Made by a program: the position numbers and the translations under genes. A DNA stretch of 64,000 nt from Oikopleura dioica (lineage: Eukaryota > Chordata > Appendicularia > Copelata > Oikopleuridae), in the NCBI GenBank assembly GCA_907165135.1, contig OU015567.1:3663001-3727000 (forward strand). Direction: 5' to 3'. Below the pieces are notes generated by a model. It did no database searches, was not told the origin of the DNA, and saw only the letters and a program-made list of their open reading frames with translations. Shown one piece after another: positions 48,634 through 58,789 of this stretch. The stretch's first letter is position 1; the number at the start of each line of letters is the position of its first letter.

Positions 48634-51281
48634 GGAAGGCTCCTGGTGGTGGTAAGTTCTACACCAACGAAAGTGATGCCATCGACAAAGTACCGTACGC
48701 CGACTCTTTCGTCGGCGACGATGCCGCTTCCTCCTACATGTCCCTTGAAACCCCTACGCCAGTGGGAGAAACCAAGCAATTGTTTTCCCAGAAGGACGAA
48801 GGGGTGAACTATATGCTGGAATCAATTAGCGATCTTCTCCAATTTAAACACACCGTCAAGACAATAACCACTGATGAGGTGGCGTTTCATGTGGACAATC
48901 GTTACAAGCGATTCCAGGGACTGGCCCTCAACTTCATCAAAGCTAGCTCGGCTGGAAACGATGAACTCCTAATGGATATCCCTGCAATTTATCCACCGCA
49001 ATGGCGGGAAGAGAAGTATAACGGTCATATTCTCACCAAAGTTAGCCTTTTGGTCTTTTACAACACGCTAAAACGGCTCGCAATTCCAACTGAGAATATC
49101 CAGACCATTATTATCCAACGTACGGATGGCACGATGGTCGAAGATGGCGACACTGATTGGAAAAGAAACTCCGATGCAGTGGTGCGTGGAGTAAGGTTTA
49201 AATTCCTATTGGACTTCATCAAATACATCTTCTTCGCAGTTAAAACGCTGCAGCTTTTTGATCCTGCCAGACTCATGGCAAACACCACTGCTTGGGCAAC
49301 TATCTTCTCCATGCGCGAGTTCGATGGTCAGGGAAAATTTGTGATCAATAATGCTGATGACAAAGGGCTCTACAAGAAGATAAAATATTTCTTCACTCGC
49401 TTCAAATCCTACGTGAATAGCTCTCAAGCGCCAAACTTCACCTTCAAGGAACACTCGATGACCGTAGGTATCTTACCTATGGCGGAGATTTTCTCCTCCG
49501 AGCTGAAGAAAATGAAGTTTGTTAACCCGAATGTTGAAAGCTGCAAAGAAGCACTCGGAGTTGCTTATGATAATCACCATAACCCTCTCTCCGAAGACAA
49601 CCTGGTCAAAAAAGGTCGAGGAAACCTAGGGAAGGCCTATCAGCTCATCCTGGACGCAATTGATAACGAGATCTTTCGCGTGGAAGGAAATGAGCTCTAC
49701 AAGCTTGACGCCCGTCAGCACTTTGATAATAAAATTGAAGAGCAACGAAGCGGCCTGATGCGCGTCACGTTAGGAGACGCCAAAACTCTGGTGGAAGGGC
49801 GAAGCGCCGCCAAAGTACAGAGAAGTAAGATCCGTTTCTTGGGCAGAACCCTGAAAGCCGGAGCTGGTTCCAAATTCATGAACGATGCCCTGTACACCGC
49901 GTCGACAGCAGCTGGAGTGGTGGAGTGCAACCCTGAGTTTAGAAAGGTTGCTAATACTACCGAAGCTTCTGCCTCGAAACTTCAGAAAATGGACGCAGCA
50001 GCCAAGAAGTTGCGAATTGATTTTGGAAATTCTCAAAAAGATATTCGTAAAACCCTTCGGCTAGCGCAGAGAAACCAGGTAGAATCGTCCACCCTGCATT
50101 ATGGAGGTGCTCAGGCACTGAAAAGCATGCAAGAACAAATGGTAGCGATACTCCAGGGGAAAGAAAAGAGCGACATTCTGGAAGAGGCGGCAATCAACGA
50201 CCGCAACGTCAATCAACTAATTGGTGGCGCCAAGTTCATGGCTTTCAATACTAAATTGGAAGACACTACAAATGAACCCTATCTTGTCCTCAAGGATAGA
50301 GTTATCGACCGCCACCAAACTGTTGACCTGATGGGGAAAGAAGCGAATGTTGGTACGATCTTGAAGTCAGTCTTCGAAGGTGTGCCTGAGAAGGAGATAC
50401 CCCAAGGAGAAAAAGACCTCCAACTAGCCATTCATTTGGATTCAGCCGTTAAAAAGTCGGACCAGCAAGCGTCAGATGAAGAAGAAGTCGATATCGACAT
50501 GACGGAACTCGAAGAGCCAGAAAAGGCAAAGCCGGGACCTACCTTCGTATCACCTCCGAGTTCGATCCCCGGAGCCATTAATTCCAACAATGTGTTCGAA
50601 TCTGATGGCCTACCTAGGCCGGTCTTGGATAAGTCGAGCTCAACCCTCAACATGGACGACATGGACGACGATGATCCAGGTTCAAGCTTTTCCATCACGA
50701 GTACGCAATCTCTAGCGTTTGAAATTCCCAATAAGAGTGAATGGGAGGCGCTGGAGTCAATGACCGATATTCCATTGAAGCTAATTGCCTCCACCCCAGC
50801 TAGAAGGCAAGGAATTGTGGTACGCCGACTGGAAACGGCGGGGTCTACAAGCATGAAAGTCATCCCCTTGGACGAATTCGACAAGAGTGAAGTTGCCAGA
50901 TATTCAAGTCCACAAGACTACGTTAAAAAACGTAAGCCGCCGATGTTTGAATCCTGGGACAAGCTCATGCAGCTGGAAAGTTCCGGCGAAAGAAGAGTGG
51001 CCGACATTGAAAATGTCATGATGAAGCTCGCTAAGGTTCCGAAAGGATCCAAACATCAGCAAGCTAGAAAATGGATCTTTGTCTTAGCCGACAACTCCAT
51101 CAAAATCTTCAAGCAGTTTATCCAGCTCTTGAAAGAACCCTCGGGAACTTGGACTAGTCTTGGCTTGGACCAGGACGTGGAGCAGATCGAGGACGGCTTT
51201 AAATTCAAAGAAGGTTCCGCTTGGAAAGCCTTTTATGAAGAAGTGAAATATTTTATACGAGCTTATGAACGACCGCAGTAA
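48630..51281 (+). CDS. Retroelement ORF2, 880-residue protein of unknown family
   Basis: Open from 48603, overlapping the end of ORF1 by about 30 nt in the -1 frame. There is no ATG for the first 39 codons, so it may be made by a frameshift from ORF1, by splicing, or from the internal ATG. The N-terminal 400 residues look globular (helical, YPPQWREEKYNGHILTKVSL). A coiled region follows around residues 400-560, then an acidic linker (ASDEEEVDIDMTELEEPE) and a short C-terminal domain. No protease, nuclease or zinc motif is seen. A structural or capsid-like role is only a guess. Confidence 0.6.
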   Translation: MRKAPGGGKFYTNESDAIDKVPYADSFVGDDAASSYMSLETPTPVGETKQLFSQKDEGVNYMLESISDLLQFKHTVKTITTDEVAFHVDNRYKRFQGLALNFIKASSAGNDELLMDIPAIYPPQWREEKYNGHILTKVSLLVFYNTLKRLAIPTENIQTIIIQRTDGTMVEDGDTDWKRNSDAVVRGVRFKFLLDFIKYIFFAVKTLQLFDPARLMANTTAWATIFSMREFDGQGKFVINNADDKGLYKKIKYFFTRFKSYVNSSQAPNFTFKEHSMTVGILPMAEIFSSELKKMKFVNPNVESCKEALGVAYDNHHNPLSEDNLVKKGRGNLGKAYQLILDAIDNEIFRVEGNELYKLDARQHFDNKIEEQRSGLMRVTLGDAKTLVEGRSAAKVQRSKIRFLGRTLKAGAGSKFMNDALYTASTAAGVVECNPEFRKVANTTEASASKLQKMDAAAKKLRIDFGNSQKDIRKTLRLAQRNQVESSTLHYGGAQALKSMQEQMVAILQGKEKSDILEEAAINDRNVNQLIGGAKFMAFNTKLEDTTNEPYLVLKDRVIDRHQTVDLMGKEANVGTILKSVFEGVPEKEIPQGEKDLQLAIHLDSAVKKSDQQASDEEEVDIDMTELEEPEKAKPGPTFVSPPSSIPGAINSNNVFESDGLPRPVLDKSSSTLNMDDMDDDDPGSSFSITSTQSLAFEIPNKSEWEALESMTDIPLKLIASTPARRQGIVVRRLETAGSTSMKVIPLDEFDKSEVARYSSPQDYVKKRKPPMFESWDKLMQLESSGERRVADIENVMMKLAKVPKGSKHQQARKWIFVLADNSIKIFKQFIQLLKEPSGTWTSLGLDQDVEQIEDGFKFKEGSAWKAFYEEVKYFIRAYERPQ

Positions 51282-53232
51282 AAACTCGCAGATGTTCAAT
51301 GCTGCTACCAACTACACTGTGCTTAACTGGGTTCCTAAACCAAGTGTGAGGGGGCATATTACATTCATCAATGGAATCGACGGCCTGGTGTCTAACAAAG
51401 GGCTGAAGTTCTCTCACATTCCAATGAGAGCGCTGTGTAGGTCCTTTACCTACTTTGTCTGTCGAGGCGATGGTATGAGAGCCACTTTTGGGCAAATCGA
51501 CCATGGCCTGGCGGGCAATCATATTACTGGAACACCCGACAACGTCATCGTTGAGCCGGTAAGCCCTCTTGAAAGAGAGACAAGAGTTGAAATGGTTAAA
51601 AATCTTATAAAGTGTAGATATATGAGAGATAACTGCTCGGAATGGAATATACCAGTTGACGTCATTCTTAAAAAGGCGGAAACTGACATTTACCTTAAAG
51701 ATTTTGTCACCCAGGTCAACTCTTTTCTGCTCAAGGATGTCACATCGATAAATTTTCATCGATGGATGCATTCCCCTGATTGTTTTAAAAATTTCAATCC
51801 TAGGGGAATTCTTAAACCGTCGGTCCATGAAGATGAAATTTCACGCAGCAAAGAAAAAATTACAATCAAATCACTTGTTAGGGAAAAGCGAGAGGCAATA
51901 CTCTTGGCGCGTACAAATGATCTGTTAAAAAAAGCAATCGTCCCCTTCTCACCCTTCATCTCTTACAATATTCTCTCACCAATGGACTTCATTCACGCCT
52001 GCAACCTGCCCCCTGAAGTTACTCAACTAATGGAGGTCACGGACCTATCTTACAGAGGTAAGGCGTTACCTTCGAATGAAGACCCTTGCGAACTTGAGCG
52101 AAAAGTCAATGAGCACAATAATGCGCTTATAACTAAATCCCCAAAACTCAAGATTGTTTTTGCCAACCTGGGCAAAGTGGGTTTGGCAAGAATTCATGAA
52201 CTCACGAATGAGCTCTTTGACATCCCAATCATCGTGCTCAGTGAAATGTATGCCGACCATGATCTCCTGTCAAACCGTAAGCACTGGCCGAACGGTTACA
52301 CCATTTTCCTTCCTGATCCCTCTCCGACGGGCAATTTAGTGTTCGTCTGCCTCATAGTAAGAAATGAGATTAAGCTCATCCAAAGGCACTCATTAGCACA
52401 AAATCTCCTGTGCAAGTTGGACTTTAAAGGCACGAACCTTTGGGTTTGCGGCATATATCACTTCATCGATAACAAATTCGACGGATACGCAACCAAGTTC
52501 AATTTGGACAGGAGCGTCTTTCTGGACAGCTTACAGGCAGTCAATAACATCTGCAAGGATGAGCCACAAATAATTGGGGGTGACTTTAATAACTCAATCT
52601 TAGACCCGAGGAATCCTAAGGAAGAAAGGGAGGCCAACCTTATCCTAAATTCACTTTCAAACCACCTTATCCACTCGGGTATGGTGAGCTTTAGGAAGAC
52701 GGTTGGGGAGAAAAATAGACTGATCGAGTCGGCAATCGATCATGTCTTCAGTAAAAACATTGTTCATCTTACAACAACTAATTTGGATTTAGTCACGAGA
52801 CTCAGGGCCGATGGGCACATTGGCCTCAAATCCACTTTCAATGTTCAAGGGCCGGACGATGTTTACTGGGAAATTAGAAGAGTGCGTCTTAAGCCTGATC
52901 CTGTGACGTTTTATCAAGAATCCATGAAGGTAGATCACTTACTTACCAAAAATAGGATTCTGCACGATAGAGGTCTCCTCCCAGACTTTTGTATCACAAA
53001 TGCAGGTGTGGAAGCACTAAATGAGCTTTCTGAAAGAATGCAGCCATATGTCGAGAAAGTAATTGCGGTTAAACCCGACAATCCGCGCAGATCACCTCTC
53101 GCGTCCGACTATTTAAAACATACTTTCGCGTTACAAGCTGTTTTAGTGCAATTATTGGCTGCTAGTTTCAGAGTTAGGAATAAGAATAGGGTTATCAGGC
53201 GGGTGCGTGAATGTATTAAAAACTACAACTGA
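51265..53232 (+). CDS. Retroelement ORF3, APE-type endonuclease
   Basis: The start is an ATG that overlaps the end of ORF2 by 17 nt. Residues 1-290 match nothing known. From about 296 the apurinic-endonuclease fold of non-LTR retrotransposons appears: KIVFANLGKVG, IIVLSEMY (catalytic Glu), IIGGDFNNS near 437, SAIDHVF and LRADGHIGL near 515. These cover the expected metal- and phosphate-binding residues, so it should nick target DNA to prime reverse transcription. In most LINEs this domain is fused upstream of the RT. Here it ends 32 nt before a separate RT ORF, in another frame. Confidence 0.85.
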   Translation: MNDRSKNSQMFNAATNYTVLNWVPKPSVRGHITFINGIDGLVSNKGLKFSHIPMRALCRSFTYFVCRGDGMRATFGQIDHGLAGNHITGTPDNVIVEPVSPLERETRVEMVKNLIKCRYMRDNCSEWNIPVDVILKKAETDIYLKDFVTQVNSFLLKDVTSINFHRWMHSPDCFKNFNPRGILKPSVHEDEISRSKEKITIKSLVREKREAILLARTNDLLKKAIVPFSPFISYNILSPMDFIHACNLPPEVTQLMEVTDLSYRGKALPSNEDPCELERKVNEHNNALITKSPKLKIVFANLGKVGLARIHELTNELFDIPIIVLSEMYADHDLLSNRKHWPNGYTIFLPDPSPTGNLVFVCLIVRNEIKLIQRHSLAQNLLCKLDFKGTNLWVCGIYHFIDNKFDGYATKFNLDRSVFLDSLQAVNNICKDEPQIIGGDFNNSILDPRNPKEEREANLILNSLSNHLIHSGMVSFRKTVGEKNRLIESAIDHVFSKNIVHLTTTNLDLVTRLRADGHIGLKSTFNVQGPDDVYWEIRRVRLKPDPVTFYQESMKVDHLLTKNRILHDRGLLPDFCITNAGVEALNELSERMQPYVEKVIAVKPDNPRRSPLASDYLKHTFALQAVLVQLLAASFRVRNKNRVIRRVRECIKNYN

Positions 53233-53264
53233 TCACAGCCAAAGTCAGGCAACTTGATCGCAAA

Positions 53265-55943
53265 ATGCTTGTAGTTGGAAATGACTGTATATCTACAATT
53301 ATTTCCCAAAATCAAGCCTGGAAAATCGCGCGCAGATGGATGAAAAATGCCTCCCCGGGAACTTTCGAGAAACCGGTTAATCTGATCGCTGACGAACTTC
53401 TAGGCCTCCAGCTATCAACGGTCCCGCCGTCGAGCGACAGGGGTTTTAACGCTCACCCAGTCTTGCCGCCAGAGAAACGTTTTCGGCTAACTAAGGTGAG
53501 CTTTCGCAAAATTAGCCCAAATCCCGCCTTCTTAGACTTCTATAAAAGGAGCAAAGCGAAAACCGCCGACCTTAAGGGAATTTCTAGAGAAATGACGGAA
53601 AAGCTGCCGCTCCAGTCGTTCGTCAACCTCATCCTAGAGCCCTTCCGCGATGGCACCACTAACTGTAAGTTTGTTGATAGTTGGAGGGAAAATAAGGTGG
53701 TACCTATTCCTAAGCCAGACGGTCGCGCCAGACCAATTACTGTTGTGCCTTTTCACCTGGGGCACCAGGAGAAGGCACAATGCGAGCTCTTTGCCGCATT
53801 TGTCGAGCATTATGGGCTTGTACCACGTGAACAATTTGGTTTTCGACGCAGTAGAAGCTGCGGTGGTGCAGCCTTTGCCGCCAAATTCGCCATCGACTCG
53901 CTTTCAGGGGATTTGGACGATGATGGTAAGTCATTGACCTACCCTGCTTGGGCAATGGTCAGTTGTGATGCCAAAAACGCCTTCGGAGTTATTCCACATG
54001 ATAAATTATTACTTGCGTTGAGCGGAATAGTCTCCGAGGCGTTTTTGGCATACATCAAAGAATTCCTCCCCCGGAGTTTTAGAGCGGTTATGAACGGGTT
54101 TGTCAGCGACAAAAAGGTCTTACCCCCTTGGGGCCTTCCACAAGGCTCAAGTTTAAGCCCTGTCTTTTACATCTACTACTGCTCGATCCTCAATAACAAA
54201 ATGATTATAGATCCAATTGATGAGGAGGCGCAGGAAATGGATGCTGAAATCGACTCACAAGTCGCTGAAGAAGGTTGCAAACCTACCTCTCACCAGCTGC
54301 TTGGCCTAGCGCTAAGCTCAGGTGAGCAAAAAGTCAAAATGGGTACAAGGCTGTGCCCGCACGGCATCAGTACTCATGTTGGCTTATCAGTTTCATTCGC
54401 AGATGATTACATTGCTATAGTTGGTGGATTCACGAGAGCCGCCACGTTCCGAGCAATCAAAACCTCCAGCAACAATGTACTCTGCGAACTGCAAAGAAGC
54501 GGAATCCGCACTGCACCCCACAAATCCAGCTTGGTCATGTTCTGTAAGTCAACGTTTTCGGAGCGGGACAATGCCCTAACAGAAAAATACTTTACAGATA
54601 AATCCGGCCAAACAGGAATTTCACTTGGTGGGGTTTTTGTAAAAACTTCAGAGAAGGTTAAGTACTTAGGAATCTGGCTTGAATCAGTCAATGGAACGGT
54701 CTCTTTTGACCTTCACCATAAGACGATTCGAGGCAGATTTCGAAATGTGGTGGAACAAATTAGCATACTTTTCGGTGCAATGCCCCGAGAGCTTCTGGCC
54801 TGCATTGTCAGAGCGCAACTAGGGGGCCTAGCCTTACATGGTGCTGATTATATTAACCCTCCAAAAAAGCACATGATGATTGGAATGCAAAGCCTCTATT
54901 CGAACGCCCTCTGGCAACGTAGGTCAGTGCCCTATTTTCTGGAGAGTAAACGTCTTGAGCTGAAGTGGAAAGATGCCCAATTTTTTCAAAAATTCAAGGA
55001 ATCATTTCATGAGAGATTTCATGGCCATTGCCCTGAACAGGAGTTTATGGCTGTTCGAATTTTTGGACAAATCCCCCTTCACCTTATGTATCTAAAGCAA
55101 GCCACCATGTCCATCTACAAAGCTTTTCGGTACAACACTCCAGAGTTGCCCGCCGAGCTTGTGCGCTCTGCACTAATGGTCTGTAATAGATTTGGTGAAC
55201 CCATTTGTAAACTGCCGGAGTTATTTCTTGCTGAAAGACTGGAACGGACTTTCATCGACCGCTCGAGATTTACGGAAGGTAGAATACCTGGCCGTTTAAC
55301 TCGAAGTGAGCAAGAAGCAATCTTCGCGGCAAAAACCTTTCACCTAAGATTCTCAGCACTAATCGACACTGATGTTGTCGAGATCAAGTTCATCACCCCC
55401 AAGTGTAGTGCCGATGACCATTATAAGATCGATAAAAAGGCCTGGCCGTGGTACCTAGAAGGATTCTTTAATAGCCTACCTACTGACATTAGGAAAGCTT
55501 TTATCACCTTTAGCTTCGGCTCGGAGCTGAAGGCAGCATTAGCAACAGCACACTTCCATAATGAAGACAGCTTTGTTTGTAATGTATGCGTTCGACCAGT
55601 CGGTGTTAAACATGATAACGGACTTAGGATACCCCTCGTATTACACAACCCAGATGAACATGATCGCAACGCTTACGACTTGCTTACCAAAAACCAGAGA
55701 GCAGCAGGGATCCAAGCTCTCATTGCGTGGTTCTTTGCCACAAAGCAAGAGAGATTGCGCATCTCATCTGCTCTGAAGTTTAACAGCTTTTTCCAGTTAA
55801 TGGACAAGATCTCTCTGGTGGAAGGCCTTAACAATATCATTAAAGGGCTACTCTTTGACCCGAAATTTAGAGAAGGGGTTAGGAAGGTAATTTACCTACA
55901 GGACAATGAACTGTTCGGCCCTGTCAACAATAAGGATTACTGA
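53265..55943 (+). CDS. Retroelement ORF4, non-LTR reverse transcriptase
   Basis: An 892-residue ORF with its own ATG, 32 nt after ORF3. RT motifs are in order: VVPIPKPDGRARPI (about 145), FGFRRSRSCGGAA (190), catalytic Asp in CDAKNAF (233), GLPQGSSLSP (288), FADDY with the catalytic pair (377), and KVKYLGIWLES (465). The PQGSxxSP and FADD forms are typical of non-LTR and related RTs. A C-terminal CNVC...H...H cluster near 771 resembles the zinc knuckle of many LINE ORF2 proteins. No RNase H or integrase is visible. The ORF is intact, so the copy may be recent. Confidence 0.9.
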   Translation: MLVVGNDCISTIISQNQAWKIARRWMKNASPGTFEKPVNLIADELLGLQLSTVPPSSDRGFNAHPVLPPEKRFRLTKVSFRKISPNPAFLDFYKRSKAKTADLKGISREMTEKLPLQSFVNLILEPFRDGTTNCKFVDSWRENKVVPIPKPDGRARPITVVPFHLGHQEKAQCELFAAFVEHYGLVPREQFGFRRSRSCGGAAFAAKFAIDSLSGDLDDDGKSLTYPAWAMVSCDAKNAFGVIPHDKLLLALSGIVSEAFLAYIKEFLPRSFRAVMNGFVSDKKVLPPWGLPQGSSLSPVFYIYYCSILNNKMIIDPIDEEAQEMDAEIDSQVAEEGCKPTSHQLLGLALSSGEQKVKMGTRLCPHGISTHVGLSVSFADDYIAIVGGFTRAATFRAIKTSSNNVLCELQRSGIRTAPHKSSLVMFCKSTFSERDNALTEKYFTDKSGQTGISLGGVFVKTSEKVKYLGIWLESVNGTVSFDLHHKTIRGRFRNVVEQISILFGAMPRELLACIVRAQLGGLALHGADYINPPKKHMMIGMQSLYSNALWQRRSVPYFLESKRLELKWKDAQFFQKFKESFHERFHGHCPEQEFMAVRIFGQIPLHLMYLKQATMSIYKAFRYNTPELPAELVRSALMVCNRFGEPICKLPELFLAERLERTFIDRSRFTEGRIPGRLTRSEQEAIFAAKTFHLRFSALIDTDVVEIKFITPKCSADDHYKIDKKAWPWYLEGFFNSLPTDIRKAFITFSFGSELKAALATAHFHNEDSFVCNVCVRPVGVKHDNGLRIPLVLHNPDEHDRNAYDLLTKNQRAAGIQALIAWFFATKQERLRISSALKFNSFFQLMDKISLVEGLNNIIKGLLFDPKFREGVRKVIYLQDNELFGPVNNKDY

Positions 55944-55981
55944 ACTAAAACCTCGTTGACTAACTCCCACCTTCCTCGTTC

Positions 55982-57847
55982 TTGTTTAAGGGCCACTCGC
56001 GGATACTTTTGGTGGACTCAGTTGTAATTCAACCTCTTTTAGGCACATATATCGGTGCGCAGAGGCTGATGGCAATGAAACTTCGAATTCCACCTATATT
56101 CGTGGATGAAATCGCTCTCTATTCTCCATCATCGCGAACCATTTCCCTGTGGCCGGTTTTCGTCCTTCGCAGTCCTATCTTCACGGAATTACTCCAAGGA
56201 AAGAATATAATCCCGTCCGGCATGATCGACTCTCCAGAAAGGTCTACTGCATCGATCAGGAGCTTCGCTTCAACAGACCAAAGAGAGCTTCATCTTTACG
56301 CGGGCGCCTTCCCGAACTTCTTCTCCTCGGAGTTCGACGTAGCCGAATGGATTGCAGGCAAACCTTTGCTAGCAGACGTGATCGATGAGGCACCGCTTGA
56401 ACTCGTCGACGAGTGGTACAATATCTGGCGCTCGGGTAAGCTGCTCAAGCTGAAAAATGCCAACAACGGTCGTCCGCTGGGCGATGCTGATGCGACAGCT
56501 CTAATTGCAAGCATGCTTGCGAACCAGAAGGAAGGTCCGGTACCTACCTTCGACCGCCGGCTTGCGAAGATCGCTGGAAGACTTGTCACTGCGACTTATG
56601 ATGCCGACTTTGGTTGCCAACTCATTGACTTTGCCCTCCAATCGAATGATTTCCGCTTTGTCGACAGTCTCGACGCGTTGTGGAGATCAAACGGCATTAG
56701 CTGGAAGACAACTGAAGCTGTACTGAGCCGACCACTCGGCTGGCTCTGCCTCGACTCAATCAACAAAGCCAACCTAATTGAACAGGCAACCTCCCTGGTA
56801 ACGCCGCTGTCTAGTCAAGCCATCGAAGCCCTAATGCGCATTACCTGTCAGCCGACAGTGTACGAGATGATCAAAGCGCGAGACCTCATGGCGTCGTCGC
56901 TCTGGGAGGAAGGCTTATCCGAAATGCATCAATTTCTCGCCAATCCGCAAAACTTCACCGAGGAGTCGCGAATTGAGCGTTTAGCGGCCTTCACAAATTT
57001 CAACGAAGATACCCTCAAAGTAGTCTCAGATGTCTTTGAAGCTAACATCGGGATGTCAGCTGTGGACTTCTTCGATGAAGCCATAGTCTGGGCTACCAGA
57101 AATTTCTGTCAGTGTGGAAAGGTGATCAACTCGCACGAAGCAACTAATGGAGACGACTTGGCTGAAGCAGCCTTCATGGCCAAAATGTGGGCGATGGAGG
57201 TTTTCCAGATCTCGTATGACATCGAAAAGAAGGACAAAGAATTCGACCACAGAGTCTTCCACAGAATCGCCGCTAGACGTGAGTTTAAAAATGCCCACCT
57301 CAGCTGCTTCTCTTACTACATCACTCGTGGCCTGGGACTAGTTGGTTGCTTCGGTTCGATTATGAAGTGGTCGACCGAAATTATAGTTAAACATATGTTT
57401 ATTACCTACTTTACTAAAGCCCAGGCAATTCTCTCTGAAAAACCTTTCGGCAACTTCTCCAAATGGGCAGCAATTGCCACACTCCGTTTCTCAACACCGT
57501 TCTACGGTTCACCATCTTCAACCGGATTAATTTCGCACACGGTTGAGGAATTGGCTGAATTGGGAGAGGGCGAGTTACTTGAATGGCTCACCAGTAATAT
57601 CCAAGGCTTGACCGTTCTGGTTACTAATCGGTCCTCGAACGGTCCAACAGTGCTCAATAACTGCGCTTTCCCAACTAGCCCCACTTTCTCGTCTTTAGTT
57701 ATCTACAATAATGCCAAAAATCTGATTACGAGGTGGATCTTTATATACAAGCTCCAAAGTCCTCCGAGCCTAATGGCCTGGGGAAAGGTCGATTCCCGCG
57801 TTCAGACATGTGAGCTTTTCTCATATCGCCATGAACACCCACGGTAA
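55982..57847 (+). CDS. Retroelement ORF5, unknown protein
   Basis: A 621-codon open frame beginning 38 nt after ORF4. The first codons have no ATG; the first in-frame ATGs come about 30 codons in (MAMKLRIPPIF). Just before the frame is TTCCTCGTTCTTGTTTAAG, an excellent 3' splice acceptor, so this ORF may be reached by cis- or trans-splicing. The product is mostly helical, without signal or membrane segment (LLADVIDEAPLELVDEW; FDRRLAKIAGRLV; TRGLGLVGCFGSIMKW). I recognise no family. A fifth large ORF after the RT is unusual for LINEs. Confidence 0.6.
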   Translation: MFKGHSRILLVDSVVIQPLLGTYIGAQRLMAMKLRIPPIFVDEIALYSPSSRTISLWPVFVLRSPIFTELLQGKNIIPSGMIDSPERSTASIRSFASTDQRELHLYAGAFPNFFSSEFDVAEWIAGKPLLADVIDEAPLELVDEWYNIWRSGKLLKLKNANNGRPLGDADATALIASMLANQKEGPVPTFDRRLAKIAGRLVTATYDADFGCQLIDFALQSNDFRFVDSLDALWRSNGISWKTTEAVLSRPLGWLCLDSINKANLIEQATSLVTPLSSQAIEALMRITCQPTVYEMIKARDLMASSLWEEGLSEMHQFLANPQNFTEESRIERLAAFTNFNEDTLKVVSDVFEANIGMSAVDFFDEAIVWATRNFCQCGKVINSHEATNGDDLAEAAFMAKMWAMEVFQISYDIEKKDKEFDHRVFHRIAARREFKNAHLSCFSYYITRGLGLVGCFGSIMKWSTEIIVKHMFITYFTKAQAILSEKPFGNFSKWAAIATLRFSTPFYGSPSSTGLISHTVEELAELGEGELLEWLTSNIQGLTVLVTNRSSNGPTVLNNCAFPTSPTFSSLVIYNNAKNLITRWIFIYKLQSPPSLMAWGKVDSRVQTCELFSYRHEHPR

Positions 57848-58046
57848 AATTACCGCCGGTGTTAACACAACCGTTTCAGAGTTCTTCCCGGTACCTTCGG
57901 AGGTCGCTGACCTACTCCGGCACCTTCGTGCAGTCAGTGCTCCGGGGTTTTCCCACTGTTTGAAGAAGAGAGCAATCGAGCGGATTCAATCCCACAGTTG
58001 GAACTCTTGTCTCCGTGAGTTTTGCCGGCTCTTCAGGCTCTGGTAA
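57831..58046 (+). CDS. Retroelement ORF6, short overlapping frame
   Basis: A 71-residue frame whose ATG overlaps the ORF5 stop by 17 nt, exactly the overlap seen between ORF2 and ORF3. The product is MNTHGKITAGVNTTVSEFF..., with a basic end (KKRAIERIQ...REFCRLFRLW). It contains an AGGT-N5-ACCT motif at 57901. It could be a small accessory protein or an alternative C-terminus of ORF5. Confidence 0.4.
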   Translation: MNTHGKITAGVNTTVSEFFPVPSEVADLLRHLRAVSAPGFSHCLKKRAIERIQSHSWNSCLREFCRLFRLW

Positions 58047-58789
58047 TGGCGAAGATATCTTCAATCGTTTTATTTAATCCCAATACTCTACGTCATTAAA
58101 GAATTTTACCATCCTCCCTGAAAACCATCAAATCGCTCTCATCTCCTTTTCCTCTTTTCGGTCAGGGTGACGGAGTACATTGTAATTACCGTAGCCCTTT
58201 ATAAACCCTCGCTCTTGCAGCTGGACCAGGAAATGTAGTCTAAGTTATGCTTTTGTCAACCGTATTTTATCTTAAAAATTGTTTTTTTACACGCCCTTTT
58301 GCGTCCTTCCCAGTTTATTTCATCGTCCGGCCTTAAACCAGCTCCCTGTGTTTTATTTTAGCTTCCAGATTCCATAACTAACTTATTCTTTTTCTAATTT
58401 ATTACCAACTATAAATAGCAATCACCCTAAATCAGGGTTAGGCCCCTTTTGCGATCTCTCCGCTAACCTTAAATTAAAACCAAATACTTCTGCTTCGCCC
58501 CTTTTTGCTGCTCGTTCTATAATTTACTCTTATGCCGCGCTAACTCACTCAAATGCATAAATAAAATTTCTTTGCTCAATTTAAGTAATACTTCAACAAA
58601 ACCGGCAGTCAAGATTTCTGACTGTTGGGACGGGGTTTGCTTTTATTTGCATTTATTGAGTTATACTGGAGATCTTGCAGGTTTGCAAGTAATCGCAGGC
58701 ACAGCTTTTCTTTAGAACAGGAGATTAAACAGCAACTGAACTTCCATAGGAATATAATGGTAGGTCAGTGTCATACCTCAATCAAGTGG
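58047..58789. other. Tail-to-tail spacer between the retroelement and the minus-strand gene
   Basis: Pyrimidine-rich, non-coding 3' region of the plus-strand element followed by the 3' end of the minus-strand unit. No poly(A) tract or terminal repeat is visible that would fix the element boundary. Confidence 0.45.

Larger units (their letters stand above)
46537..58600 (+). mobile_element. Multi-ORF non-LTR retroelement with separate endonuclease and RT ORFs
   Basis: A plus-strand array of six ORFs between about 47270 and 58046, flanked by pyrimidine-rich non-coding stretches (46583-47270 and 58047-58600). No long terminal repeats are evident. Base composition and codon use are GC-richer than the rest of the window. 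The left edge is set by loss of similarity inside kelch-like copy B. The right edge is uncertain because a minus-strand gene with the same sequence marks follows directly. A GC hairpin (ACCCCC-TCTGCT-GGGGGT, near 46620) lies close to the left edge. Each ORF is listed separately. Confidence 0.7.

Noticed and set aside
50432-50884. Ser-rich minus-strand frame inside ORF2
   Set aside because: It is antisense to the acidic linker of ORF2, with no independent signals.
46537-58600. LTR retrotransposon or retrovirus-like Tor element
   Set aside because: No long direct repeats, no aspartic protease, RNase H, integrase or envelope motif; an APE endonuclease is present instead.
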